From positions 1-64,000 of the forward strand of contig NZ_JAUQSX010000018.1 of NCBI RefSeq assembly GCF_030581005.1: a stretch of DNA of 64,000 nt, written 5' to 3'. The position numbers were made by a program, and so were the translations under genes. Below the pieces are notes generated by a model that saw only the letters and a list, made by a program, of their open reading frames with translations, was not told the origin of the DNA and did not search any database. Position 1 is the first letter of the stretch. Every line of letters begins with the position of its first letter. Shown here piece after piece: positions 50,154 to 58,505 of the stretch. Origin of the DNA: Hymenobacter mellowenesis (GTDB lineage Bacteria; Bacteroidota; Bacteroidia; Cytophagales; Hymenobacteraceae).

Positions 50154-51542
50154 TTAGGACGGTTTCTGCAACGACCCCAGGCCCAGCAGCGGGTGTTGCG
50201 CCGCGGGCCGCAAGTGCCCACCTTCGCCAAAAATTCCCTGCCGCAACAGCCACGCCTCGAACTCCGGCGCCGGGCGCAAACCCAGCACCTGCCGCAGGTA
50301 CAAGGCATCGTGGAAGGAGGTGGACTGATAGTTGAGCATGATGTCGTCGGCCCCCGGAATGCCCATGATGAAGTTGCAACCCGCCACGCCCAGTAGCGTG
50401 AGCAGATTGTCCATGTCGTCCTGGTCGGCCTCGGCGTGGTTGGTATAGCACACGTCCACGCCCATAGGCAGGCCCAGCAGCTTGGCGCAAAAATGGTCTT
50501 CCAGCGCCGCCCGCGTGATTTGCTTGCCGTCGTATAAATACTCCGGGCCGATGAAGCCGACCACCGAATTAACCAGCAGCGGCCGAAACCGCCGGGCCAC
50601 GGCGTAGGCCCGCGCCTCGCAGGTTTGCTGGTCGAGGCCGTGGTGGGCGTTGGCCGAGAGGGCGCTGCCCTGGCCGGTTTCAAAATACATCACATCCTGG
50701 CCCAGCGTGCCCCGGTGCAGGGCCAGCGTGGCCTCGTGTGCTTCCTGCAAGAGGCTCAGGCTGATGCCGAAACTGGCGTTGGCCGCCTCGGTGCCGGCGA
50801 TGGACTGGAACGTCAAATCCACGGGCGCGCCTTGCGCGATGAGCTGCAGCGTGGTCGTGACGTGGCAAAGCACACAGGTCTGGGTCGGAATTTCGTACTG
50901 CGCGCGCACGGCATCCAGCATGTGCAGCAGGTTGCCCACGGCCCGTGGGTTGTCGGTGGCCGGGTTGATGCCGATGACGGCGTCGCCGCTGCCATACAGC
51001 AGGCCATCGACAAGGCTGGCGGCGATGCCGCGCAGGTCGTCGGTGGGATGGTTGGGCTGCAGGCGCGTGGCCAAGTGCCCGCGCCGCCCCAGCGTGTTGC
51101 GAAACCGCGTGACGACTTCGCAGCGCCGGGCCACGCCAATCAGCTCCTGGTTGCGCATCAGCTTGCTCACGGCTGCCACCATTTCGGGCGTGAGGCCCGG
51201 CGCCAGCGCCTGTAGGGCCGCCCCCTCGGCCGCCTCCGACAGCAGCCAGTCGCGCAACTGCCCTACCGTGAAATGACTGATGGGCGCAAATGCGGCTTGG
51301 TCGTGCGTGTCGATAATCAGCCGCGTCACCTCGTCCTGCTCATACGGCACCAACGCTTCGCTGAGGAAAGCGCGCAGCGGCACGTCAGCCAGGGCATATT
51401 GGGCCGCCACCCGCTCCTCGTAAGTAGCAGCTGCTACGCCCGCCAGCACATCGCCCGAGCGCAGGGGCGAGGCCCGCGCCAGCAGCATTTTCAGGTCGTC
51501 GAACACGTAGACACGCTGGCCGATGGTGTGGCGGTAAGGCAT
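50154..51542 (-). CDS. eutB: Ethanolamine ammonia-lyase, large subunit
   Basis: A 462-residue catalytic TIM-barrel subunit. Conserved blocks include LMRNQELIGVARRCEVVTRF, RLQPNHPTDDLRGI, GDAVIGINPATDNP, MYFETGQGSALSANAHHGLD and NFIMGIPGADDIMLNYQSTS, which bind substrate and cobalamin. It is first in the eutB-cupin-eutC unit and starts MPYRHTIGQRVYVFDDL, as in full-length EutB. A repeat palindrome lies about 60 bases upstream. No transporter, aldehyde dehydrogenase or regulator of ethanolamine use is in the window. Confidence 0.96.
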   Translation of the reverse strand: MPYRHTIGQRVYVFDDLKMLLARASPLRSGDVLAGVAAATYEERVAAQYALADVPLRAFLSEALVPYEQDEVTRLIIDTHDQAAFAPISHFTVGQLRDWLLSEAAEGAALQALAPGLTPEMVAAVSKLMRNQELIGVARRCEVVTRFRNTLGRRGHLATRLQPNHPTDDLRGIAASLVDGLLYGSGDAVIGINPATDNPRAVGNLLHMLDAVRAQYEIPTQTCVLCHVTTTLQLIAQGAPVDLTFQSIAGTEAANASFGISLSLLQEAHEATLALHRGTLGQDVMYFETGQGSALSANAHHGLDQQTCEARAYAVARRFRPLLVNSVVGFIGPEYLYDGKQITRAALEDHFCAKLLGLPMGVDVCYTNHAEADQDDMDNLLTLLGVAGCNFIMGIPGADDIMLNYQSTSFHDALYLRQVLGLRPAPEFEAWLLRQGIFGEGGHLRPAAQHPLLGLGSLQKPS

Positions 51543-51604
51543 GACGCTTTGCTTAATGAGGAATGAAGAGTGAGCAAGGAAGAAATGAAACGGGCAAAAG
51601 GAAC

Positions 51605-51709
51605 GTCATGTCGAGCTTGCCGAGACATCTCGCGTGTCGAAGTAATCAAAGCCGTTTTCACGATTGAGCTACTACCACACGCGAGATGTCTCGGCAAGCT
51701 CGATATGAT
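51605..51709. repeat. REPIN-like palindrome, TGTC/GACA type
   Basis: The arms hold GTCA-TGTC-GAGCTTGCCGA-GACA-TCTCGCGTG and its complement; the outer end of the right arm is decayed (TGAT for TGAC). It lies between divergent genes. Confidence 0.82.
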
Positions 51710-51842
51710 AGGCTGGTAAATTCTCAAACAGCTAGTTTAAATGTCAAATAGCCAGAAAAAATATAACTTGTTTAAACCCTGTGGCACCGGCTGCGTCTAT
51801 GGGTTTGTTGTTGACCTTCCACCATTTACCCCCGGAATTACT

Positions 51843-52724
51843 ATGAAAGCACCTTCACTCAAACTCTTCGGGCTTCTGTTGCTCGTGTTTCTATTGGCTA
51901 GTGTGGCGGGCGTGGCCCGGGGCGGCCGGCACCCCCACGAAGGCCGGCCCGGCGGCCGAGAAATAAAAGCCTATTACGAGGCCAACGTGCAGCCCGTGCT
52001 GCTCCGGCAGCGCCAGAAACTGGAGCTACAGCTTGCTGCCGACGACCGCGCCCAGCTTGCCACCTACCGCACCCAGCTCAAAGCGTTGCGGGAAAAAGGC
52101 CAGGCCCTGCACCAGGCCCTGATACCGGCCGCTGCCCCGCAGGGCGAGCGCCCCACCCTCACCGAGGCCCAGCGCGAGCAGTTCTATCAGCTGCACAAGG
52201 AAACGCGCGGCATTATGATGAACGTGGCCCAGATGGCCCAGCAATACAGCGCCATCCTTACCAAGCTGTCCGAAGAGTTGCAGCCCCAGAAGGAAAAATG
52301 GGCCACCGACATCAAAGCCATTGCCCTGAAAAATGCCACGCCCGAGCAGCAGGAGCACCTAGCCAAATTCGGCGGCCATATGCGCGGATTTGGCGAAATG
52401 CAACGCGTTTTCCGGCCCGTCATGTTTTTGCTGATGGAGCCCAAAGCAGAAGACTCCGAGCGCAGCCTCGGTGCCACCAGCTTCTATCCCAACCCGACCG
52501 TCGCCACCAGCCAGCTCGACTACGAGGTGAAAAAAGCCGGTCCCATTACCGTCAACCTGCTCGATAAAAACGGCAACCAGCTGCGCGCCCTTGTGAATGA
52601 GCCCAACGCCGAAAAAGGCCCGCACACCCAGCAGCTCAACCTGAGCGACCTGCCCGCCGGCACCTATTACTACCAGATTATCACCAGCGGCAGCAAGGAA
52701 ACCAAGCGCTTCGTGAAGGAATAG
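51843..52724 (+). CDS. T9SS-exported protein with Spy-like helical domain
   Basis: A 293-residue exported protein. Signal MKAPSLKLFGLLLLVFLLASVAG sets the start at 51843. The central part is helical and Spy/LTXXQ-like (RQKLELQLAADDRAQLATYR, LTEAQREQFYQLHKETRGIM). The last 85 residues are a T9SS sorting domain (TSFYPNPTVATSQLDYEV ... LSDLPAGTYYYQII). A Spy-like domain carried out by T9SS, rather than kept in the periplasm, is uncommon in my experience. Confidence 0.8.
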   Translation: MKAPSLKLFGLLLLVFLLASVAGVARGGRHPHEGRPGGREIKAYYEANVQPVLLRQRQKLELQLAADDRAQLATYRTQLKALREKGQALHQALIPAAAPQGERPTLTEAQREQFYQLHKETRGIMMNVAQMAQQYSAILTKLSEELQPQKEKWATDIKAIALKNATPEQQEHLAKFGGHMRGFGEMQRVFRPVMFLLMEPKAEDSERSLGATSFYPNPTVATSQLDYEVKKAGPITVNLLDKNGNQLRALVNEPNAEKGPHTQQLNLSDLPAGTYYYQIITSGSKETKRFVKE

Positions 52725-52739
52725 TCACTTGCTTTGCCT

Positions 52740-52771
52740 GTCATTGCGAGGAGGCACGACGAAGCAATCCG
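52740..52771 (+). repeat. Lone REP-like element, TTGC/GCAA type
   Basis: GTCA-TTGC-GAG...CGAA-GCAA-TCC is a single arm of the superfamily with a fourth version of the closing stem. It lies directly after the T9SS gene and before its terminator. Confidence 0.7.
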
Positions 52772-52806
52772 TCCTGTCAAAACCAGACACGCCCTTTAAC
52801 CAGAAC

Positions 52807-52837
52807 GCCCCGGCACTGCGCAGTGCCGGGGCTTTTT
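52807..52837 (+). terminator. Intrinsic terminator
   Basis: GCCCCGGCACTG and CAGTGCCGGGGC form a 12-bp stem with a tiny loop, followed by TTTTT. It ends the T9SS Spy-like gene. Confidence 0.85.
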
Positions 52838-52878
52838 GATGTTTGCCAGAGGACAAGCAGCACGCGCCGACGTCTGGG

Positions 52879-53757
52879 CTAGTCGCCTTGCAGCGCGGGC
52901 GCCGGCGCAGCCGTGAGCGTGGCCCCCACGCTGGCCACCACAATGAAACCCACGGCCAGCCATTGGCCCACGGTCAACTGCTCGCCCAGCAGCAGCCAGC
53001 CCGACAGCGCCGCCGCCACCGGCTCCAGGCTCATCAAAATGCTGAACGTGCGCGTGGGCAGCGTTTTCATGGCCTGCATTTCGAGCGAGAAAGGCAGCAC
53101 GCTGGAGAACAGCGCCAGCAGCCCGCCCAGCAGCAACAGGTGCGGCGTGAGGGCCAGCAAGCTGCCGCTGGCCACGCCAAAGGGCAGCACCGGCAGCGCC
53201 GCAAACAGCATGCCCACCGTCACGGCCACCGGCCCCGGGAGCACGGCCGCCGTGCGCTGGCCCAGCACAATATAAACCGCCCAGCAGCCGCCCGCGGCCA
53301 GCGCCAGGGCCATGCCCGGCAGGTCGAGGCCGGTGCCGCCCCAGGGGGCGATGAGGGCAATGCCGCCCGCCGCCAGCAGGGCCCACAAAGCGTCGGTCCA
53401 GCGCCGCGAGCCGGCCAGCGCCAGCCCCAGCGGCCCCACAAATTCCAGCGTGACGGCCAGCCCGAGCGGAATGCGGGCTAGGGCGCAATAAAACAGAAAG
53501 TTCATGGCGCCCAGGGCCAGGCCGTAGGGTGCCACCGCCCGCCATTGCGCGGCCCGCAACTGCCCCAGCCGGGGCCGCACCACCGCCAGCAGCACCAGCG
53601 CCGACAAGCCAATGCGCAGACTGGTGGTGCCGGCCGCCCCTAGCACCGGAAACAGCCCTTTGGCAATGGCCGCCCCGCCCTGCACGCTCACAATAGAAAG
53701 CAGCACGGCCGGCACCGCGGGCACCGAAAAGCGCGAAGTCGTGGGCGCCGCCTGCAT
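52879..53757 (-). CDS. EamA/RhtA-like exporter
   Basis: A 292-residue inner-membrane protein with about ten membrane segments in two EamA repeats. SVQGGAAIAKGLFPVLGAAG and LRIGLSALVLLAVVRPRL are the RhtA-type opening, and FSLEMQAMKTLPTRTFSILM with LEPVAAALSGWLLLGEQLT the second repeat. RhtA exports threonine and homoserine; substrate here is unproven. Its ATG overlaps the TolC-like gene's stop (TAATG), so translation is coupled to the efflux operon. Confidence 0.9.
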   Translation of the reverse strand: MQAAPTTSRFSVPAVPAVLLSIVSVQGGAAIAKGLFPVLGAAGTTSLRIGLSALVLLAVVRPRLGQLRAAQWRAVAPYGLALGAMNFLFYCALARIPLGLAVTLEFVGPLGLALAGSRRWTDALWALLAAGGIALIAPWGGTGLDLPGMALALAAGGCWAVYIVLGQRTAAVLPGPVAVTVGMLFAALPVLPFGVASGSLLALTPHLLLLGGLLALFSSVLPFSLEMQAMKTLPTRTFSILMSLEPVAAALSGWLLLGEQLTVGQWLAVGFIVVASVGATLTAAPAPALQGD

Positions 53758-55151
53758 TATTGGGCGGCGCGCACCAGGTCGCCACTGAGGCGGCGCAGGG
53801 CAATTTCGGCCTGCTTGGCCGAGTAGCGGATGTCGAGCAGGCGGGTTTCGGCGTCGAGCTGGTTGCGCTGGGCTTCGCGCAGGGCCAGGGGCGTGAGCAG
53901 GCCCAGGCGGTAGCGCTCCAGGGCAATGTCCACGTTCTGGCGGGCCAGCTGAATATTGGTTTCCTCGAGGTCGAGCAGTTGGATAAAGTTCTGGTACTGC
54001 GCAAAAGCGGTGGCCGCGTCGGCGTCGAGCTGCAGGTCAGTTTGGGCCAGGCTGAGCTTGCTTTGCTCTTCCACCACGCGGGCGTTTTGCTCCTGGCGGC
54101 GGATATTAAAACCGTTGAAAATCGGTACCGACGCCGTGATGCCGTAGTTCAGGCCCACTGTGTTGTTGACGCTCGTGCTCAGCACCGGGCCGGTGGGCAG
54201 CGTGATAAACTGCGCGTTGTTGATGTTGCGGTTGATGCCGTAGCCCGTCACCAGCCCGATTTGGGGGAAGCGCGAGGCCGTCACCAGCCGGCGGTCGTAA
54301 GTGGCCACATCCACGCCCAGGCGGGCCTGGGCCAGGCGCGGGTTGTTGGCCTTGATGCCGGTCGTCACCACATCCTCGCGCAGGTCGCGGGTCACGGTCA
54401 GGCTGTCGCTGGGCTCAAAATCCTGGCGCGGGGCGCGGCCCAACAAGTTGTTGAGGGTGATTTTGGCAGCTGCCAGGGCCTGTTGTTGCTGCAGGAAAAG
54501 GCTGCGGTCGGCGTTGTAGTCCACGCGGGCGGTCAGCACTTCCACTTTGGCGCTCACGCCCACGTCTACCTGGGCCTGGGTGAGGTCGATGCGGGCCTGA
54601 CCGATTTTCAGGGCCTCTTCCAGCGAGGTGATTTTGCCGGCCTGCCGCACCACGTCGTAGTAGGCGTTGGTCACGGTTTCCACGGTTTCCTCCACCGTGG
54701 CGCGGGTGATTTGCTGCTGCTGCTGGCGCAGGGTTTTCAGCCGGTCGTAGGCGATAAACATCCCAAAACCATCGAACAGCGTCCAGCCCAGCGTCACGTT
54801 CGAGTTCAGCAGATTCGACGTGCCGCCGTTGATGACACGCGGCGCGTTGTCGCCCACCGTCGAGGTAATGTTGTTGTTGTTGAATGTCCGGGTCAGGTTG
54901 GCGTTGATGTTGGGCAGCTGGCCGGCGTTGCCGCGCGTCACGTTGTTTTCCGCAATCTGGGCGTCTTTTCGAGAAAGCAAAATGCCGTAGTTGTGCTGCA
55001 GCGCCTCGGCCACGGCCTGCTGCAACGACAGCCCCGGCGCTGGTGCTACCGTGGCCGGCCGCGCCAGCTGGTTGGGGCGCGTGGCGGGCAGCTGCTGCGC
55101 CAAGCCGGCGAAGGGGAAAAGAGAAAGAAAAAGAAAGGAAGGGAATTTCAT
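53757..55151 (-). CDS. TolC-family outer-membrane efflux protein
   Basis: A 464-residue outer-membrane channel with signal MKFPSFLFLSLFPFAGLA. LSLQQAVAEALQHNYGILLS and the paired long helices (EALKIGQARIDLTQAQVDVG; ETNIQLARQNVDIALERYRL) are the OEP repeats, and TLFDGFGMFIAYDRLKTLR marks the first beta/helix boundary. It works with the RND pump and adaptor upstream. A repeat palindrome of about 93 bases separates it from the pump gene, while the exporter gene behind it overlaps by one base. Confidence 0.93.
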   Translation of the reverse strand: MKFPSFLFLSLFPFAGLAQQLPATRPNQLARPATVAPAPGLSLQQAVAEALQHNYGILLSRKDAQIAENNVTRGNAGQLPNINANLTRTFNNNNITSTVGDNAPRVINGGTSNLLNSNVTLGWTLFDGFGMFIAYDRLKTLRQQQQQITRATVEETVETVTNAYYDVVRQAGKITSLEEALKIGQARIDLTQAQVDVGVSAKVEVLTARVDYNADRSLFLQQQQALAAAKITLNNLLGRAPRQDFEPSDSLTVTRDLREDVVTTGIKANNPRLAQARLGVDVATYDRRLVTASRFPQIGLVTGYGINRNINNAQFITLPTGPVLSTSVNNTVGLNYGITASVPIFNGFNIRRQEQNARVVEEQSKLSLAQTDLQLDADAATAFAQYQNFIQLLDLEETNIQLARQNVDIALERYRLGLLTPLALREAQRNQLDAETRLLDIRYSAKQAEIALRRLSGDLVRAAQ

Positions 55152-55177
55152 GGAAGGAATAGCTGCCCCGAAAGGTG

Positions 55178-55270
55178 GTCATGCAGAGCGCAGCGAAGCA
55201 TCTCGCGTGGGGTAGTAAATCAATCGATACAAGTCATGCACGCGAGATGCTTCGCTGCGCTTTGCATGAC
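55178..55270. repeat. REPIN-like palindrome inside the efflux operon
   Basis: The arms hold GTCA-TGCA-GAGCGCAGCGA-AGCA-TCTCGCGTG and its complement with one change. It occupies most of the 130-base gap between the RND pump and TolC genes. Confidence 0.83.
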
Positions 55271-55281
55271 GTTCTGTTAAA

Positions 55282-58200
55282 TTAAGCCGTCACCGCTTCC
55301 GGCTCAACGGCTGCTTTTTTAGCCGAATGCTTTTTGGCCGTGGCGAAATACGAGTACATCACCGGCACCACAAACAGCGTGAGGCCCGTGGCAAACAGCA
55401 GCCCGCCCACCACGCCAATGCCCATGGCCCGGCGGCCCAACGCGCCCGCGCCCTGCGCCATGGCAATGGGCAGAATGCCCAGCACGGCGCACAAGCTCGT
55501 CATCAGAATGGGCCGGAAACGGGCGGCCGAGCCTTCAATCAAACCAGTCATGTAATCGGCGCCTTTCTCCACACTCTGGTTGGCGAATTCGACGATGAGA
55601 ATGCCGTTTTTCGTCACCAGACCCACCAGCATGATGATGCCGATTTGCGAGAACAGGTTCATGGTCTGGTTGAAGTACCAGAGGCTGAACAGCGCGCCCG
55701 ACAAGGCCAGCGGCACCGTAATCATAATGATGCCCGGGTCGCGGAAGCTCTCGAACTGCGCGGCCAGAATCAGGTAAATCAGCACCAGCGCCAGCCCGAA
55801 AGCGAACAGCACCGAGGAGGAGCTTTCGGCAAAGTCGCGCGACTGTCCGGTGAGGGCCGTCGAGAACGAGTCGTCCAACTGCTTGTCGGCGATGGCCTGC
55901 ATGGCGGCGATGCCTTCGCCCAGCGTCTTGCCCTTGGCCAGCGATGCCGAGAACGTAGCCGCGTTGTAGCGGTTGAAGCGGTAGAGCTGCGGCGGCGTGC
56001 TCTTCTCCACCAACGTAATCACGTTGTCGAGCTGCACGAGCTTGCCGCTGCGGTTTTTCACGTTCAGCGTGCGCACATCCAGCGGCTGGTTGCGGTTTTC
56101 GCGCGCCACCTGGCCGATAATCTGGTACTGCTTGCCGTTGCGGATGAAGTAGCCGTAGCGCTGCCCGCTGAGGCCGGCCTGTAGCGTCTGCGAGATGTCC
56201 TGCACGCTCACCCCCAGCGTCTGGGCCTTTTCGCGGTCAATCACCACGCGCAGCTCGGGCTTGTTGAACTTCAGGTTCACGTCCACGAAGCTGAAGGTTT
56301 TGTCGGCCAGCGCGGCTTCCAGAAACTTGGGCACGGCGGCCGTCAGCTTCTCAAAATCCTGCGTTTGCACCACGAAGCCCACCGGCAGGCTGCCGCCGCG
56401 CCCGCCGCCCCCGCCGGAACTAATGCTCTGGTCCTGCGACACCGACACGCGGGCGCCGGTGTATTTCTTCACAGTGGCCGTCAGAATGTCGGCCAACTGC
56501 TGCTGCGAGTGCGGGCGCTGCTCGGGGTCCTTCAGCAGCACGCGGGCGATGGCTGAGTTGGCCGCGCCGCCGCTGCTGCCGCCGCCGGGCGAAGTCACGG
56601 TCAGAATATTGTCGGCGTCCTGCTTGGAGCTGTCGGTCAGTACTTTGGTCAGCTCGCCCATGTAGTTGTCCATGTACTCGAACGAGGCGCCTTCCGGGGC
56701 CGTGGCGTTGATGCTGAGGCGGTTGCGGTCTTCCACCGGAGCCAGCTCCGAGGGCAGCGTTTTCATGAAAAACCAGATGCCCACACCCGTCATCGCCACC
56801 AGGCCCCAGGCCAGCCAGCGCCGGTCAAGGAAGGTGATGAGGGCGTTGCGGTAGCCGTTGGTGAGGCTCTGGAAGAAGGGTTCGGTCTTGCGGTACAGCC
56901 AGTTGTGGTCGCCGCCCGCCTTCAGCAGCTTCGAGCACATCATGGGCGTGAGCGTGAGCGACACAAAGGCCGAAATCAGCACCGAGCCGGCCAGCACAAT
57001 GCCGAATTCGCGGAACAGCTTGCCCGTGATACCCGACAAAAACACCACCGGCAGAAACACCGCCGCCAGCACGATGGTAGTCGAAATAACGGCCATGAGG
57101 ATTTCCTCCGAGCCATTTTTAGCCGCTTCCATCGGGCTTTCTCCTTCCTCAATTCGACTGTAGATGTTTTCCAGTACCACGATGGCGTCATCCACCACTA
57201 GGCTGATGGCCAGCACGATGGCCAGCAGCGTCAGCACGTTGATGGTGAAGCCCATCAAGTCCATCACGAAGAAAATGCCGATGAGCGACACCGGAATGGC
57301 CACCACCGGAATGATAGTAGAGCGCCAGTCGCGCAGAAACAGGAAAATCACGACCACCACCAGCACGAAGGCCTCAATAATCGTGTCCTCCACCTCCGCA
57401 ATCGAAGCCCGGATAAACACCGAGTTGTCAAAACCAGTGCTCACCTTCAGGTCCTTGGGCAAGTCGTTCTGATATTGCTTCATCCGCTTGTTAAACTCGT
57501 CGGTGATGGCAATCTGGTTGGTGCCCGGCTGCGGAATGGCCATGATGCCCACCATCGGAATGCCGTTGCGGCGCAGGATGGTCTGGTCGTTTTCGGGGTA
57601 TAGCTCGGCGTAGCCAATGTCGCTCAGGCGCACCAGCGAGGTGGGGTCGTTGCGGATAATCAGGTTGTTAAAGTCCGCTACGGTGGAGAGGCGGCCCATG
57701 GTACGCAGCGAGAGCTGGGTGCTCTGGCCCTGCACGGCGCCGCTGGGCAGCTCCACGTTTTCGCGGGCCAGGGCCTGCTGCACGTCCACCGGCGACACGC
57801 CCAGCGCGGCCAGCTTGATAGGGTCGAGCCAGAGGCGCATGGAGTACTTGCGCTCGCCCCACACGCGGATTTCGCTCACGCCGGGAATGGTTTGCAGACG
57901 CTCCTTGAGCACGTTGTTGGCGTAGTCGGTCAGCTCCAGCAGCGTGCGCGAGGAAGAACTTAAGTAGCTCAGGATGATGGGGGAGGAGTCGGCGTTGGCC
58001 TTGCTCACGGTGGGCGGGTCTACGTCGCGCGGCAGGCGGCCCTGCGCGCTTGATACCTTGTCGCGCACGTCGTTGGCGGCCGCTTCCAGGTCCACGTCGA
58101 GGTCGAATTCCACGGTGATGGTGCTGGCGCCGTCGCGGCTGGTGCTCGACAGGTTGCGGATGCCCGCGATGCCGTTGATGCCCTCTTCGAGCGGCTCGGT

Positions 58201-58389
58201 TATCTGGCTCTGAATCACGTCGGCCGAGGCGCCGGTATAGCTGGTTTGCACCGTGATAATAGGCGGGTCCACGCTCGGGTACTCGCGGATGGCGAGCGAG
58301 CGGAACCCGATGCCGCCAAAAATCACAATGAGCAAGCTCATCACGATGGCGAGCACCGGCCGGTTGATGCTGACGGAGGAAAGACTCAT
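55282..58389 (-). CDS. RND-family efflux pump, inner-membrane subunit
   Basis: A 1035-residue proton-driven pump of the AcrB/MexB (HAE1) class. Twelve membrane segments and two large periplasmic loops are expected. MSLSSVSINRPVLAIVMSLL is the N-terminus typical of the class; VVVDDAIVVLENIYSRIEEG contains the TM4 acidic residues of the proton relay, and GLVTKNGILIVEFANQSVEK lies in TM10. A Gly/Ser-rich loop (SISSGGGGGRGGSLP) sits in the second periplasmic domain. Drug specificity cannot be told. Confidence 0.95.
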   Translation of the reverse strand: MSLSSVSINRPVLAIVMSLLIVIFGGIGFRSLAIREYPSVDPPIITVQTSYTGASADVIQSQITEPLEEGINGIAGIRNLSSTSRDGASTITVEFDLDVDLEAAANDVRDKVSSAQGRLPRDVDPPTVSKANADSSPIILSYLSSSSRTLLELTDYANNVLKERLQTIPGVSEIRVWGERKYSMRLWLDPIKLAALGVSPVDVQQALARENVELPSGAVQGQSTQLSLRTMGRLSTVADFNNLIIRNDPTSLVRLSDIGYAELYPENDQTILRRNGIPMVGIMAIPQPGTNQIAITDEFNKRMKQYQNDLPKDLKVSTGFDNSVFIRASIAEVEDTIIEAFVLVVVVIFLFLRDWRSTIIPVVAIPVSLIGIFFVMDLMGFTINVLTLLAIVLAISLVVDDAIVVLENIYSRIEEGESPMEAAKNGSEEILMAVISTTIVLAAVFLPVVFLSGITGKLFREFGIVLAGSVLISAFVSLTLTPMMCSKLLKAGGDHNWLYRKTEPFFQSLTNGYRNALITFLDRRWLAWGLVAMTGVGIWFFMKTLPSELAPVEDRNRLSINATAPEGASFEYMDNYMGELTKVLTDSSKQDADNILTVTSPGGGSSGGAANSAIARVLLKDPEQRPHSQQQLADILTATVKKYTGARVSVSQDQSISSGGGGGRGGSLPVGFVVQTQDFEKLTAAVPKFLEAALADKTFSFVDVNLKFNKPELRVVIDREKAQTLGVSVQDISQTLQAGLSGQRYGYFIRNGKQYQIIGQVARENRNQPLDVRTLNVKNRSGKLVQLDNVITLVEKSTPPQLYRFNRYNAATFSASLAKGKTLGEGIAAMQAIADKQLDDSFSTALTGQSRDFAESSSSVLFAFGLALVLIYLILAAQFESFRDPGIIMITVPLALSGALFSLWYFNQTMNLFSQIGIIMLVGLVTKNGILIVEFANQSVEKGADYMTGLIEGSAARFRPILMTSLCAVLGILPIAMAQGAGALGRRAMGIGVVGGLLFATGLTLFVVPVMYSYFATAKKHSAKKAAVEPEAVTA

Positions 58390-58412
58390 AATCTATTGAT
58401 TGAACGAGGTTG

Positions 58413-58488
58413 AGACGCATACTTGCGTCTCGTCGTTGAACGATGACGCTCAGGCGGCACAGACGACGAGACGCAAGTATGCGTATCT
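58413..58488. repeat. GAGACGCA-family palindrome inside the efflux operon
   Basis: A 24-base arm at 58413-58436 is complementary to 58465-58488 with one mismatch. Each arm is itself a perfect or near-perfect hairpin, GAGACGCA-TACT-TGCGTCTC. It is unrelated in sequence to the GTCATG family but has the same two-level design. It fills the adaptor-pump gap. Confidence 0.8.
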
Positions 58489-58505
58489 ACAATCGTGCAG
58501 CGTTA

